From assembly GCF_020510625.1 (NCBI RefSeq), contig NZ_CP075191.1, forward strand, positions 3,759,501 through 3,823,500: a stretch of 64,000 nucleotides of DNA, read 5' to 3'. Positions 8,098 through 17,340 of this stretch are shown here, one piece after another. The notes under the pieces were generated by a model, which was given only the letters and a program-made list of their open reading frames with translations, made no database searches and was not told where the DNA came from. Position 1 is the first letter of the stretch, and each line of letters opens with the position of its first letter. The position numbers were made by a program, and so were the translations under genes. This DNA is from Ferribacterium limneticum. Lineage in GTDB: Bacteria > Pseudomonadota > Gammaproteobacteria > Burkholderiales > Rhodocyclaceae.

Positions 8098-9254
8098 ATC
8101 AAACAATTCAACGAGACGCAACGCACGGCAGCATGGGCTTTCAGCTGCTCAGCCAGGGCTTCTTCAGCTCGCTTGAGCGCCTCGCCGTTCTCGAAAAAGG
8201 CATGGCTCAGAAAAACCTCAAGCTCGACCTGTCCGTTCAAATAATGCAAAACCACCTTTTCCGGCTTCGGCAACCCATCCAGCAAAGGCTTCAATTCGGC
8301 CAGCAAGGCATCGCGGCCTGGCAAGCGGGCAGCAAAGATATCCGGATCCATATCGTCTTCCGGATCGATATGGACCAGCACGTCGAGCACTTCCGGATGT
8401 TCGCGCAGCACTCGGGCACGCGCCGACTCGGCAATGCGATGCCCCTCGGAAACGCTGATCCGCGAATCGACCTGAACATGCGCATCGACCAGCGCCTGAT
8501 GCGCCATGCGGCGTGTCCGCAACTGGTGCAAGCCACGCACGCCGGGCGTTTCCAGCAGCGTCGCGCGAATTGCCTCGACCTGCGACTCATCCAGCCCGGT
8601 ATCAATCAATTCCTTGATCGCGCCCCACGCCAGGCTGGCGCCCATGCGCAGAATCATGAAGCCCATCAGGGCCGCTGCCAGCAGATCGAGAAAGGACCAG
8701 CCAAGCAGCGCGCCGCCGATACCGACCACGACGACCAGCGCCGACGCGGCGTCAGCGCGGGTGTGCAGCGCATTGGCGGTGAGCAACTGCGAACGCTGAC
8801 GCTCGGCCACCCGGATCAAGTAGCGGTACAAGCCTTCTTTGGAAATGACCGTGGCGATGGCCACCCATAAAGCCGAGTACTCGACGACCTGCAAGGCGTC
8901 GATGTGCTGCAGACGCATACCCGACTCCCACAGGATGCCGCCGCCGATCAGCGTCAATGAGGCGCCGAGCACCAGCGTTGCCGCCGTTTCCATGCGGGCA
9001 TGACCGTAGGGATGAGCCTCGTCGGCAGGATGGGCGCTTTGCCGACTGGCGTAGATGACCAGAAAATCGGACAACAGATCGGAAAACGAATGCAGGCCAT
9101 GCGCCACCAGCGATTGCGAATGCGCCAGCCAGCCGACAATCAGCTGGGCGATGGTCATCACCAGATTGACCGCAACGCTGACCCACGTCGCCTTCTGCGC
9201 CTCGGCCGCACGCTCGGCGAGGGATGTTGCTGCGTGCTGATGCTCTTGCGCCAT
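8085..9254 (-). CDS. Cation diffusion facilitator family transporter
   Basis: A 389-aa inner-membrane cation/proton antiporter of the CDF (ZT) family, which exports divalent metals such as Zn, Fe, Cd or Mn. Six membrane segments lie within residues ~25-215. Metal-site residues are visible in TM2 (HSFSDLLSDFLV, a DxxxD pair) and TM5 (HTRADAASA, an HxxxD pair). A cytoplasmic ferredoxin-like domain (~220-300) includes TRRMAHQALVDAHVQVD. The C-terminus is ~80 residues longer than in FieF and carries a second alpha-beta segment, as in the longer CDF proteins of betaproteobacteria. Metal specificity cannot be told from sequence. It is divergent from the rhodanese gene with a 47-base gap. Confidence 0.92.
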   Translation of the reverse strand: MAQEHQHAATSLAERAAEAQKATWVSVAVNLVMTIAQLIVGWLAHSQSLVAHGLHSFSDLLSDFLVIYASRQSAHPADEAHPYGHARMETAATLVLGASLTLIGGGILWESGMRLQHIDALQVVEYSALWVAIATVISKEGLYRYLIRVAERQRSQLLTANALHTRADAASALVVVVGIGGALLGWSFLDLLAAALMGFMILRMGASLAWGAIKELIDTGLDESQVEAIRATLLETPGVRGLHQLRTRRMAHQALVDAHVQVDSRISVSEGHRIAESARARVLREHPEVLDVLVHIDPEDDMDPDIFAARLPGRDALLAELKPLLDGLPKPEKVVLHYLNGQVELEVFLSHAFFENGEALKRAEEALAEQLKAHAAVRCVSLNCLIAPK

Positions 9255-9301
9255 GTTGTCTGCCCTATACTGTTGGCTTGCGATTTTAGCAGTTCAAAAT
9301 T

Positions 9302-9754
9302 ATGGGAAAGTTAACCGAGATACTGAATCTGGCCCGGGCCCGCGGCGAAGCGCTTGGCCGCCCCTATCAGGGCGAACTTACGCCCCAGGAGGCCTTCCAG
9401 GTGCTGCAACTGGCGCCCGGCGCAAAGATCGTCGATGTTCGGACCCGTGCCGAATGGGATTGGGTCGGGCGCGTCACCGGCACCGTCGAGATCGAGTGGA
9501 ACCAGTACCCGGGCGGCGTGCGCAATCCGAACTTCGTGGCCGAGCTGAAGCGCCAGGTTGATCCCGAGGCGCTGGTCATGTTCCTTTGCCGCAGCGGGGT
9601 ACGCTCGGTCGGTGCGGCGGCTGCCGCGACCGAAGCTGGCTACAACACTTGCTACAACATCCTCGAAGGATTCGAGGGCGACAAGGACGCCAACGGCCAC
9701 CGCAACAACATTGGCGGCTGGCGCAAAGCCGGCCTGCCCTGGATTCAGGGATAA
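9302..9754 (+). CDS. Rhodanese-like domain protein
   Basis: A 150-aa single-domain protein. The Rhodanese/Cdc25 fold is shown by the start strand AKIVDVRTRAEWDWVG and the active-site loop FLCRSGVRSVGAAA, where Cys carries the persulfide. The C-terminal NNIGGWRKAGLPWIQG is typical of short rhodaneses. There is no signal peptide, so it is cytoplasmic. Likely role: sulfur transfer. The substrate is unknown. It precedes nadA, an Fe-S enzyme gene, on the same strand by ~70 bases, so a link with Fe-S or sulfur metabolism is possible but inferred. Confidence 0.9.
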   Translation: MGKLTEILNLARARGEALGRPYQGELTPQEAFQVLQLAPGAKIVDVRTRAEWDWVGRVTGTVEIEWNQYPGGVRNPNFVAELKRQVDPEALVMFLCRSGVRSVGAAAAATEAGYNTCYNILEGFEGDKDANGHRNNIGGWRKAGLPWIQG

Positions 9755-9825
9755 TCCGCACACCAAGGGCAACTGCCTGCGAGGTGCAGTTGATACCCAA
9801 ATACGGCCAATTTTCAGAGTACAGC

Positions 9826-10923
9826 ATGCAAACAGCGACCATCTCCTTCGATCCATTCAACAGCCTCTCCGACGAAGCCTGCCACGAACGCATCCGCGCC
9901 GCCCGCGCCAAGCTCGGCAAGAAGGCCGTCATCCTGTGCCACCACTACCAGCGTGCCGACGTTTATCAGTACGCCGACCTGACCGGTGATTCACTGAAGC
10001 TGTCGCGCCTGGCTTCGCAGACCGACTCGGAATACGTCATTTTCTGCGGTGTGCATTTCATGGCCGAAGTCGCCGACATCATGACCGCGCCGCACCAGAA
10101 GGCCATCCTGCCCGACCTCGCCGCCGGTTGCTCGATGGCCGACATGGCCAACCTGGCCAAGGTAGAACGCTGCTGGCGCGAGCTGAACGAAGTGCTGAAT
10201 GCCGAAGAGGAAGTCACGCCGGTCACCTACATCAACTCAGCGGCCGACCTGAAGGCCTTCTGCGGCGAACATGGCGGCATCGTGTGCACCTCGTCGAATG
10301 CCGGCACGATTGCCAAGTGGGCCTTCGAACGTCGCCCGAAAGTCCTGTTCTTCCCTGACCAGCACCTCGGCCGGTGGACCGGCCACAACATGGGTTTCGC
10401 CATGGATGAGATGGTCGTCTGGGACCCGGACCTCGAACTCGGCGGCCTGACGCCGGCCCAGATCAAGAAAGCCCGCATCCTGTTGTGGAAGGGCCATTGC
10501 TCGGTTCACCAGATGTTCCAGAAATCGCACATCGATGCCTTCCGCGCCAAGTATCCGGAGGGCAAAGTCATCGCCCACCCGGAATGCAATTTCGAAGTCT
10601 GCGCCGCGTCGGATTACGTCGGCTCGACCGAACACATCGTCAAGACCATCAAGGAAGCGCCGGAAGGCACGCGCTGGCTGGTCGGCACCGAGCTGAACCT
10701 GGTCGATCGCCTGGCCAGGGAAGTGCTGCCGCAGAACAAGATCGTCCAGTTCATGGCCACCACCGTCTGCATGTGTTCAACCATGCAGCGCATCGACCCG
10801 CAGCATCTGGCCTGGACGCTGGAAAACCTGGCCGAGGGCAAGGTGGTCAATCAGATCGCCGTCCCCGAGCACGAGGCGAAGCTGGCCAAGCTGGCGCTCG
10901 ACCGCATGCTGGCGATTTCCTGA
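9826..10923 (+). CDS. nadA: Quinolinate synthase A
   Basis: A 365-aa [4Fe-4S] enzyme that condenses iminoaspartate with dihydroxyacetone phosphate to quinolinate in de novo NAD synthesis. Hallmarks: VILCHHYQRADVYQYAD near the N-terminus, the repeated three-layer domains with FCGVHFMAEVADIM and FFPDQHLGRWTGHNMG, VIAHPECNFEVCAASDYVGS, and the C-terminal Cys region TTVCMCSTMQRI. The ATG at 9826 fits the family. The longer open frame upstream overlaps the rhodanese gene and is not used. The EEP phosphodiesterase gene starts 4 bases after its stop, so these genes are likely co-transcribed. Confidence 0.97.
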   Translation: MQTATISFDPFNSLSDEACHERIRAARAKLGKKAVILCHHYQRADVYQYADLTGDSLKLSRLASQTDSEYVIFCGVHFMAEVADIMTAPHQKAILPDLAAGCSMADMANLAKVERCWRELNEVLNAEEEVTPVTYINSAADLKAFCGEHGGIVCTSSNAGTIAKWAFERRPKVLFFPDQHLGRWTGHNMGFAMDEMVVWDPDLELGGLTPAQIKKARILLWKGHCSVHQMFQKSHIDAFRAKYPEGKVIAHPECNFEVCAASDYVGSTEHIVKTIKEAPEGTRWLVGTELNLVDRLAREVLPQNKIVQFMATTVCMCSTMQRIDPQHLAWTLENLAEGKVVNQIAVPEHEAKLAKLALDRMLAIS

Positions 10924-10927
10924 CCCC

Positions 10928-11686
10928 ATGAATCAACCCGCGCTGCACATCACCACCTTCAACATCCACAAGGGCTTTTCGCAGTTCAACCGGCGGATGA
11001 TGGTGCATGAGCTGCGCGAGCGCCTGCGCGACCTGAGCCCGGATATCGTCTTTCTGCAGGAGGTGCAGGGCCTGCATCTGGGCCATGCCGAGAACCACGA
11101 TGACTGGCCCGATTCGCCGCAGCATGAATTCCTGGCTGAAGATGTCTGGGCGTCTTCCGCCTACGGCCGCAACATGATTTACGACCACGGCCATCACGGC
11201 AACGCGATCCTGTCGCGCTTCCCGATTCTGCACTCGCACAACCAGGACGTCACACACCTCCAATTCGAGAAGCGTGGCCTGCTGCATTGCCGGATCGAAC
11301 TGCCGACCGGACCGGCGGCGCATTGCGTCTGCGTGCACCTCTCGCTGTTCGGCTATTCGCGCCGTCGGCAAATGGAAGCGCTGGCCGATTACCTCGACAA
11401 AATGGCCGAACCGGACGCACCGCTGATCATTGCTGGCGACTTCAACGACTGGAGCAACCGGGCCGGCGAGCATTTGCTGCGCCGCCTGAAGCTGCACGAA
11501 GTCTTCAGCGGCCCGAGCGGCCATCCGGCGCGCAGCTTCCCGGCCGCCATGCCGATGTTCCGCCTCGACCGCATTTACGTGCGCGGCTTCGACATCCAGC
11601 GCACCGAAGTCCATCACGGCCTGCCGTGGTCGAAAATTTCCGACCACGCCGCGCTGTCGGCCTATCTGGCCAGGCATGGCCGCTGA
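10928..11686 (+). CDS. Endonuclease/exonuclease/phosphatase (EEP) family protein
   Basis: A 252-aa Mg-dependent phosphodiesterase-fold protein. Motifs in order: TTFNIHKGF (metal/phosphate Asn), DIVFLQEVQG (metal-binding Glu), HLSLFGYSRRRQ, IIAGDFNDWSN (catalytic Asp and Asn), and the C-terminal SDHAAL with the Asp-His pair. It has no signal peptide. It is linked to the following cardiolipin synthase by an 11-base overlap. EEP proteins with ClsB-type enzymes are a common pair, so a role in phospholipid head-group metabolism is plausible. Nucleic acid substrates are not excluded. Confidence 0.9.
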   Translation: MNQPALHITTFNIHKGFSQFNRRMMVHELRERLRDLSPDIVFLQEVQGLHLGHAENHDDWPDSPQHEFLAEDVWASSAYGRNMIYDHGHHGNAILSRFPILHSHNQDVTHLQFEKRGLLHCRIELPTGPAAHCVCVHLSLFGYSRRRQMEALADYLDKMAEPDAPLIIAGDFNDWSNRAGEHLLRRLKLHEVFSGPSGHPARSFPAAMPMFRLDRIYVRGFDIQRTEVHHGLPWSKISDHAALSAYLARHGR

Positions 11687-12869
11687 GTTTCTGCCGGGCA
11701 ACCGGCTGACACTGCTCAATTCGGGCGACGACTATTTCCCGGCCCTGCTCGCCGCCATCGATTCGGCCAACCTTGAAATCTATCTGGAAAGCTATATCTT
11801 CGCCGACGACGAAATCGGCCATGAAGTCGCCGGTGCGCTTTGCCGTGCCGCCCAGCGCGGCGTGCAGGTCAGTGTTACCGTCGACGGCTTCGGCGCGAGC
11901 AATTTTGCCGCCGACTTTCTGCCCCGCCTAACCGAAGCGGGCGTTCGTGCCTTGTTCTACCGGCCGGAAATCGGGCGCTTCCATATCAAACGTCATCGCC
12001 TGCGCCGCCTGCATCGCAAGCTGGCCGTCATCGACCACCGGATTGCCTTCGTCGGTGGCATCAACATCGTCGATGACAACAATGCGCCGGAAGACATGCG
12101 CCCCCGCTTTGACTACGCCGTGTCGATCGAAGGCCCGACCCTGCAGCAGGTGCATCACGCCGTACGGCACATGTGGGAAATCGTTTCCTGGGCCAGCCTC
12201 AAGCGGCGCTTCCGGCTCAGCCCGGTCTCTTCCCCGCAATGCCAAGCAGTCGGCACACAGAGCGCCGCCTTCCTGATTCGCGACAACATCCGCCATCGCA
12301 ACGACATCCTGCATGCTTACGTCGAGGCAATCGACAACGCCAAGGATGAAATCCTGATCGCCAATGCCTACTTCCTGCCCGGTGTGCGTTTTGGTCGCGC
12401 CCTGTACGCGGCCGCCAAGCGTGGCGTCAGGATCACCGTGCTGCTCCAGGGCAAGACCGACCACCAGTTGCTCCGTTACGCCACCCAGACGCTCTATGCG
12501 ACCGCCCTCGAAACCGGCATCCGCATCTTCGAATACGAAAAAAGCTTCATGCACGCCAAGGTGGCGGTCATTGACAGCGCTTGGGCGACGGTCGGTTCAT
12601 CCAACATCGACCCGTTCAGTCTGCTGCTCAACAAGGAAGCCAACATTGTCGTGCGCGATCCGCGCTTCGGCGGAGAGCTGAGAGACAGCCTGCTGAACGC
12701 CATCGAGCACGGCGCCCGCGAATTGCAGCCCGAAGAACTGTCCCGCCAGCCGTGGCACTCACGCCTGTTGCGCTGGCTGGCCTACGGCGTTGTGCGCGCC
12801 ATGGTCGGTATCGCCGGGTACGGCCAGCATCACTGGCAAAACCAGGACACTAAGCCGGAACAACAATAG
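11676..12869 (+). CDS. clsB: Cardiolipin synthase, ClsB-like phospholipase D family
   Basis: A 397-aa PLD-superfamily phosphatidyltransferase with two HKD motifs: HRKLAVIDHRIAFVGG (~115) and HAKVAVIDSAWATVGSSN (~293). These supply the two catalytic histidines. The N-terminus lacks the two membrane segments of ClsA, and the length is close to E. coli ClsB (413 aa), so the ClsB type is preferred. It probably forms cardiolipin at the inner membrane from phosphatidylglycerol and/or phosphatidylethanolamine. The start overlaps the EEP gene, indicating coupling. Its last 20 bases overlap the convergent gluQ gene. Confidence 0.92.
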   Translation: MAAEFLPGNRLTLLNSGDDYFPALLAAIDSANLEIYLESYIFADDEIGHEVAGALCRAAQRGVQVSVTVDGFGASNFAADFLPRLTEAGVRALFYRPEIGRFHIKRHRLRRLHRKLAVIDHRIAFVGGINIVDDNNAPEDMRPRFDYAVSIEGPTLQQVHHAVRHMWEIVSWASLKRRFRLSPVSSPQCQAVGTQSAAFLIRDNIRHRNDILHAYVEAIDNAKDEILIANAYFLPGVRFGRALYAAAKRGVRITVLLQGKTDHQLLRYATQTLYATALETGIRIFEYEKSFMHAKVAVIDSAWATVGSSNIDPFSLLLNKEANIVVRDPRFGGELRDSLLNAIEHGARELQPEELSRQPWHSRLLRWLAYGVVRAMVGIAGYGQHHWQNQDTKPEQQ

Positions 12870-13755
12870 CCGGCTGACGGGGAACGGCCGCGAACGACCA
12901 GCCCTCTCTCGCCCAAGCCCAGACTTCAGCTACCGGAGCGCGGGCCAGTTCCGCCGGCACCCTCTGGCCAAGAAATCTGAGCGCCTGAACCAACTCACCC
13001 GCTGCGGCCTCGGGTCGCAATGGCGCCGCCCGGGTTTGCTTGGACAGTTTTTCACCGGCCGAGTTGGCCGCAACCGGCAAATGGGCGTAAGTCGGCGTGG
13101 CGAAATTCAGGCAGCGCTGCAGCCAGATCTGGCGCGGCGTTGAAGCCAGCAGGTCGGCCCCGCGAACAATGCTGGAAATACCCTGGAATTCGTCATCGAC
13201 CACCACCGCCAATTGATAGGCGAACAGGCCATCGGCCCGGCGCAGCACAAAATCGCCGACGTCGCGTTCAAGCCGCTGGGCCACACGGCCCTGCACACGA
13301 TCATCGAAAGCAATTTCGTCGTCATTGACCAATAGGCGCCAGGCTCGCACCGCCCGGCCGGCCGCCAAGCCAGCCCGGCAACTCCCCGGATAGGCCAGCC
13401 CGCCATCGACCGCCGGGCGCGTGGCTGAATCGGCAATTTCCTTGCGCGAGCAGGCACAGCCATAAGCCAGACCGGCACTTTTGAGTTGCTCCAGCGCGGC
13501 AGCATAGTCCTCGCTGCGGGTGCTCTGATACAGCACCGGCCCATCCCATTCGAAGCCGAAAAGCGCCAGCGTTTTCAGAATGGAATCGGCTGCCCCCGGC
13601 ACGTTGCGCGGTGTATCGACATCCTCCATCCGGACCAGCCATTCGCCGCCTTGGGCGCGTGCATCCAGATAGCTGCCAACAGCGGCAACCAGCGATCCAA
13701 AGTGGAGCGGGCCACTCGGTGAAGGGGCAAAACGCCCGCGCGAGGTCAATTTCAT
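12850..13755 (-). CDS. gluQ: Glutamyl-Q tRNA(Asp) synthetase
   Basis: A 301-aa truncated GluRS paralogue that attaches glutamate to the queuosine of tRNA(Asp). It has the class I signature RFAPSPSGPLHFGSLVAA (HIGH-like), VRMEDVDTPR, a zinc-binding cluster (CACSRKE with a later Cys in YPGSCRAG), and the KMSKS-like GEKLSKQTRA. The anticodon-binding domain of GluRS is missing, as expected for this family. It is convergent with clsB with a short overlap, so no separate terminator lies between them. Confidence 0.95.
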   Translation of the reverse strand: MKLTSRGRFAPSPSGPLHFGSLVAAVGSYLDARAQGGEWLVRMEDVDTPRNVPGAADSILKTLALFGFEWDGPVLYQSTRSEDYAAALEQLKSAGLAYGCACSRKEIADSATRPAVDGGLAYPGSCRAGLAAGRAVRAWRLLVNDDEIAFDDRVQGRVAQRLERDVGDFVLRRADGLFAYQLAVVVDDEFQGISSIVRGADLLASTPRQIWLQRCLNFATPTYAHLPVAANSAGEKLSKQTRAAPLRPEAAAGELVQALRFLGQRVPAELARAPVAEVWAWAREGWSFAAVPRQPAIVVPA

Positions 13756-14185
13756 GAGTTCAAAAAGCGGCTACGGGGCGGCCGTGACGGCCAACCCGGT
13801 CATTATCGCTCCGCCCGGATGAAGTCTTGAGCGAGCCGTCGCGATAAGTTGCGATGGCGCGATGGAAGACCGGTGTTTCCGCTGTTGGCGCACTGATTTA
13901 TCCCTTGCCGAAAATCAGGATTGCTCAGCGCCCGAGCAGAGCCGATTCCGGCCATTGCCCTTGGCCCGGCATCGCGCCTGGTCAGCCATCGCATGGCCAG
14001 GGCTCAAATGAGCCGTTGATCATGACAGGAATCATTCGAAACAATTCGGTCACCGACGGATACACAGCATTACGTTTCTACTGACATCCATCGGTCAGGC
14101 AGGCGCGTTATTCGGCACAAGGCGCTGCAAATTGTTGTCAGCACCGAATACCGAACAAACCACCTACCCATTCAGGAGAATCAAA
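13756..14185. other. Intergenic region upstream of the Ala/Pro/Lys-rich exported protein gene
   Basis: No supported gene. Short open frames here lack ribosome-binding sites and recognisable products. The right-hand part probably carries the promoter for the gene at 14186. A convincing hexamer pair could not be fixed by eye. Confidence 0.4.
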
Positions 14186-14530
14186 ATGCAAGTTTCCAAA
14201 ATCATCGTTGCTCTGACCGTTGCTGCTGGTTTCGCTTCCGCTTCTTTCGCCCAGGGTACTGCCGCCCCGGCCCCCCAAGCCGCTCCGGCTGCCAAGCAAG
14301 CTGCTCCGGCACCGGTAGCTGCCGAGAAAAAGGTCGAAGCCCCGAAAGCGGCTGAGCCGGCCAAGGTCGAGGTAGTAAACACCGAGACGCCGAAGGCCGA
14401 AGCCGCCAAGCCGGTCGAAAAGCCGGCGAAGGCCAAGGTAAAGGCTCACAAGGCTGAAAAGTCTGCCCCCGCAGCCGAAGTGAAGGCTGAAGCCAAGCCT
14501 GCTGCCGCCCCGGCCGCTGCTGCGAAGTAA
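14186..14530 (+). CDS. Small exported Ala/Pro/Lys-rich protein, 114 aa
   Basis: The first 22 residues (MQVSKIIVALTVAAGFASAS, cleavage after SFA before Gln) form a clear Sec signal peptide. The mature part is almost only Ala, Pro, Lys, Glu and Val (repeats such as AAPAAKQAAPAPVAAEKK and EAPKAAEPAKVEV), so it is probably disordered and basic. It may be periplasmic, perhaps cell-wall or nucleic-acid binding. Such proteins are common in betaproteobacteria without an assigned function. The start is supported by AGGAG 8 bases upstream. It is monocistronic and followed by a terminator. Confidence 0.8.
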   Translation: MQVSKIIVALTVAAGFASASFAQGTAAPAPQAAPAAKQAAPAPVAAEKKVEAPKAAEPAKVEVVNTETPKAEAAKPVEKPAKAKVKAHKAEKSAPAAEVKAEAKPAAAPAAAAK

Positions 14531-14584
14531 GCGAATTTCTCCGGCTGACAGGGCTGGAGAAATGGGCTGATCGGAAAGTCCAGG

Positions 14585-14610
14585 AAAGGGTCCGCAGAGG
14601 TGGGCCCTTT
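14585..14610 (+). terminator. Probable rho-independent terminator
   Basis: Inverted arms AAAGGGTCC and GGGCCCTTT flank an 8-base loop, ~55 bases after the stop of the exported Ala-rich protein gene. The downstream sequence CTGCATTCC is only weakly T-rich. The tail of the convergent HD-GYP gene is nearby, so it may serve both directions. Confidence 0.6.
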
Positions 14611-14644
14611 CTGCATTCCAGCGCCTGGAAATGCGTGCTCGCCG

Positions 14645-16660
14645 CTACTCCACGGGGTCAGCAAATTCCTGGGCTACCTGGTAAAACTCGGCGTTCCGGG
14701 CCACAAATGCCGCGACGACCTCGGGATCGAACTGCGTACCGGCTTTCTGGAGGATGAAATCGCAGACTTCGGCATGGGTAAAAGGCTTTTTGTAAACGCG
14801 GCGACTGATCAGGGCGTCGTAAACATCGGCCAGGGCCATTAATCGACCGGCCAGAGGAATGTTCTCGCCCTGCAATTGATGTGGATAGCCGCGACCATCC
14901 CAGTGCTCGTGGTGGGACTCGGTCATTTGCCGGGCGTAATCAAGAAAACTTTGTTTCTCCGGGTGGCCGCTGCCGCCAACGACCCGGGCCAGCGCTTCGG
15001 CGCCGATCAAGGTGTGGGATTGCATGATTCCGTATTCGGCCTCGGTCAATTTCCCCGGTTTTTGCAGGATGCTGTCGGGAATGCCCACCTTGCCGATGTC
15101 GTGCAACGGAGCTGACTTGGCGAGCAACTCGATATCGAACGGCGTCAGAGATGCGTACCGGGGGGATGCCGCCAACTGCCTGGCCAGTATCTCGACGTAA
15201 CGCTGCGTACGAAGAATGTGGCCGCCGGTTTCCTTGTCACGCGCTTCGGCCAGCACGGACATGGCGACGATGATCTCGTCCTGAGCATCGAGCAGATCCT
15301 GGGTGCGGAGACGCAATTTGTGCGCCTCGATGCCATATTTCAGCAAGCTCAAGGCAGTGCTGATCAAGACCAGCGCCAGCATGGGCAACAGCGGTGAAAG
15401 GTGGATGCCCTGACTGATCATCAGCTGGCGCGCCCCCCAATAGAAGCCGATCGTTCCGATGATCATCGTGACTGACGAAACGACGAATCCGGACCGGCTC
15501 AAGAGCAAGGTGGCGAGAAGGCCGGCCATCAGAACGCAGGCCAACTCCACCCCCCTAGCCCAATTCGGCCGCATGACGAAGGTGCCGGCCAGAATGTTGT
15601 CGATGACCGTGGCGTGCACATCCAGCCCGCTGACCGAGCCCCCCAAAGCGGTACGATGCTGGTCGCCGAGCCCCTTGGCCCAGGCGCCGACCAGAACGAT
15701 CCGCCCACGCAGACTTTCAGGCGGCAATTCACCGCGCAGCACGCTCAGGGCGGAAAGCGGCTGATGCGGCATGCTGCGAAAATCGAGCAGCAGGTTGCCG
15801 GCCGCATCCAGCGGAATAGTCCGCTGGCCCCAGCGCAAAACGTTTTCCCCGTGATCGGTCAGCAGATGCAGTTGGCGCTCCTGCGAGGCGGCGAGCAGGG
15901 CCGCGAACGCCAGTGACGGATACTCCCGGCCATCCACGGCAAGCAGCAGGGGAACACGACGCAAGCTGCCATCGATATCCTCCTGGGCATTCGTAAATCC
16001 CTCGGCAGCGGCGGCTTTGGTCAGCATCGGCAGGCTGCGGATCTGGCCCGGAGGCAGGCGCCGGGCCGGGTGATTTTCTGCGGAGCGCGCCACCACCATG
16101 CCATCCGGTGCCGCGGGTGGCGGCCGAAGCTGATCCTGGTTGCCGGGCTGGACAAAATCCAGGTAATAACCCAGCACGACCGGGCTTTGCGCCATGGCCC
16201 GGGCAAGGCGTTGGGAATTGCTGTCCGTTTCGTTCGGCGAGGCCGCCGCGGCCGGTTCGACCAGATCCCGCCGGCGCTCCTGGCGAATCACCTCGGGAGA
16301 GGTTCTATCCGATTCCGGCATCAGGAAATCCAGCGCGATCACCCCGGCACCCAGGCTTTGCAAACGCTCAACCAGCATGGCCAGCCGATAGCGCGGCCAG
16401 GGCCACTGCCCAAAAGCCGCCAGGCTTTCTTCATCGATACCGACCAGCACCGGCTCGGCAGACTGCGGCGGCATGGCACGACTGGCCAGCAACTGGTCAT
16501 AGACGAACAGATCGGCCTTTTGCAGCGTTACCGGCGGAAAGACTGAGAGCATGGCCACCGCCAGCGTCAGGCCGAATCCGGTGAGCAGGATCAGCAGCCG
16601 GCTCCGCCACCAGCCAGCGGATTCGGAAAGGGATTTATCCCTGGTGCTGCGCTCGGTCAT
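14645..16660 (-). CDS. CHASE2-domain membrane HD-GYP phosphodiesterase
   Basis: A 671-aa sensor protein. An N-terminal membrane segment (~20-45) is followed by a periplasmic CHASE2 domain (~46-350, e.g. GIDEESLAAFGQWPWPR and RIVLVGAWAKGLGDQH). Then come three closely spaced membrane segments (~360-430), a short coiled coil, and an HD-GYP domain (~460-650). The HD-GYP motifs are complete: HDIGKVGIPD and HHEHWDGRGYP. Active cyclic-di-GMP hydrolysis is therefore expected, with the periplasmic domain as input. It is the last gene of a run with FecR and OmpA-like proteins, which suggests that an envelope signal controls c-di-GMP turnover. Confidence 0.93.
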   Translation of the reverse strand: MTERSTRDKSLSESAGWWRSRLLILLTGFGLTLAVAMLSVFPPVTLQKADLFVYDQLLASRAMPPQSAEPVLVGIDEESLAAFGQWPWPRYRLAMLVERLQSLGAGVIALDFLMPESDRTSPEVIRQERRRDLVEPAAAASPNETDSNSQRLARAMAQSPVVLGYYLDFVQPGNQDQLRPPPAAPDGMVVARSAENHPARRLPPGQIRSLPMLTKAAAAEGFTNAQEDIDGSLRRVPLLLAVDGREYPSLAFAALLAASQERQLHLLTDHGENVLRWGQRTIPLDAAGNLLLDFRSMPHQPLSALSVLRGELPPESLRGRIVLVGAWAKGLGDQHRTALGGSVSGLDVHATVIDNILAGTFVMRPNWARGVELACVLMAGLLATLLLSRSGFVVSSVTMIIGTIGFYWGARQLMISQGIHLSPLLPMLALVLISTALSLLKYGIEAHKLRLRTQDLLDAQDEIIVAMSVLAEARDKETGGHILRTQRYVEILARQLAASPRYASLTPFDIELLAKSAPLHDIGKVGIPDSILQKPGKLTEAEYGIMQSHTLIGAEALARVVGGSGHPEKQSFLDYARQMTESHHEHWDGRGYPHQLQGENIPLAGRLMALADVYDALISRRVYKKPFTHAEVCDFILQKAGTQFDPEVVAAFVARNAEFYQVAQEFADPVE

Positions 16661-16699
16661 GGCAGAAGGAAGCTTTAAACCCGGCAGGGCTCGCCTCTT

Positions 16700-17338
16700 T
16701 TAGTGGACGATGACCACGACGCGCCGATTGCGCGGCTCGGGCACGCCATCCGGCGTGGGAATAGCCGGATTGCCCTTGCCGTGGGAAGAGACCGAGATCA
16801 GCCGGGGATTGACGCCTTTTTGCTGCAACAAGGTTTTGACCTGCATGGCGCGGTCGAGCGACAAGGCATCGTTCACCTTGTCGGAGCCTGTCGCGTCGGT
16901 ATGACCGGTAATGCTGACGCTGACTGCCCCTCGCCGTTCACTGGCGGCAACGACCGCTGGAATCAGCTTGAGCGAACTCTCGGTCAGCGTGGCAGTGCCG
17001 GTTTCAAACATCAGCGTGAAGGTCTGGGCCGGTGGCGGCTCGATTGCCAAAGCCTCGGCAAAGGTGCTGGCGATAAACGCCGGGTCGGCTGTGCTGACTG
17101 CCGATGGCGCGTTTGATCCGCCGCTGGTGCGCGTCATTTCGCCGGGGCGCTCCAGTCGCTGCTTGCCGCCGGAGGTCACCACCTCCGCCTTGCCGACGTG
17201 ACCTTCGGGGTCCGCCACCAGAACGATGGTCTGTCCGCCACAGGCGCCCAGAAGCGCGGGGATCGCCGCGACCAGCACCAAGTGGCGAAGGCCGGCTGTT
17301 AGCGACGCCAGCACCGCTGTTGCATTTTGCTTAGCCAT
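16700..17338 (-). CDS. OmpA-family lipoprotein
   Basis: A 212-aa envelope protein. The N-terminal hydrophobic segment ends in LLGACGG, a lipobox with Cys lipidation. The C-terminal ~110 residues form an OmpA-like peptidoglycan-binding domain: SITGHTDATGSDKVNDALS, then RAMQVKTLLQQKGV and the final EPRNRRVVV. It is likely anchored in the outer membrane and bound to diaminopimelate of the wall. The start is 3 bases from the stop of the FecR gene, so the two are coupled. A sensing or scaffolding role for the downstream CHASE2-HD-GYP protein is inferred. Confidence 0.9.
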   Translation of the reverse strand: MAKQNATAVLASLTAGLRHLVLVAAIPALLGACGGQTIVLVADPEGHVGKAEVVTSGGKQRLERPGEMTRTSGGSNAPSAVSTADPAFIASTFAEALAIEPPPAQTFTLMFETGTATLTESSLKLIPAVVAASERRGAVSVSITGHTDATGSDKVNDALSLDRAMQVKTLLQQKGVNPRLISVSSHGKGNPAIPTPDGVPEPRNRRVVVIVH

Positions 17339-17340
17339 GA

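Noticed and set aside
13803-13994. Short open frame between gluQ and the exported Ala-rich gene
   Set aside because: No ribosome-binding site, no recognisable domain, and length within chance expectation for this composition.
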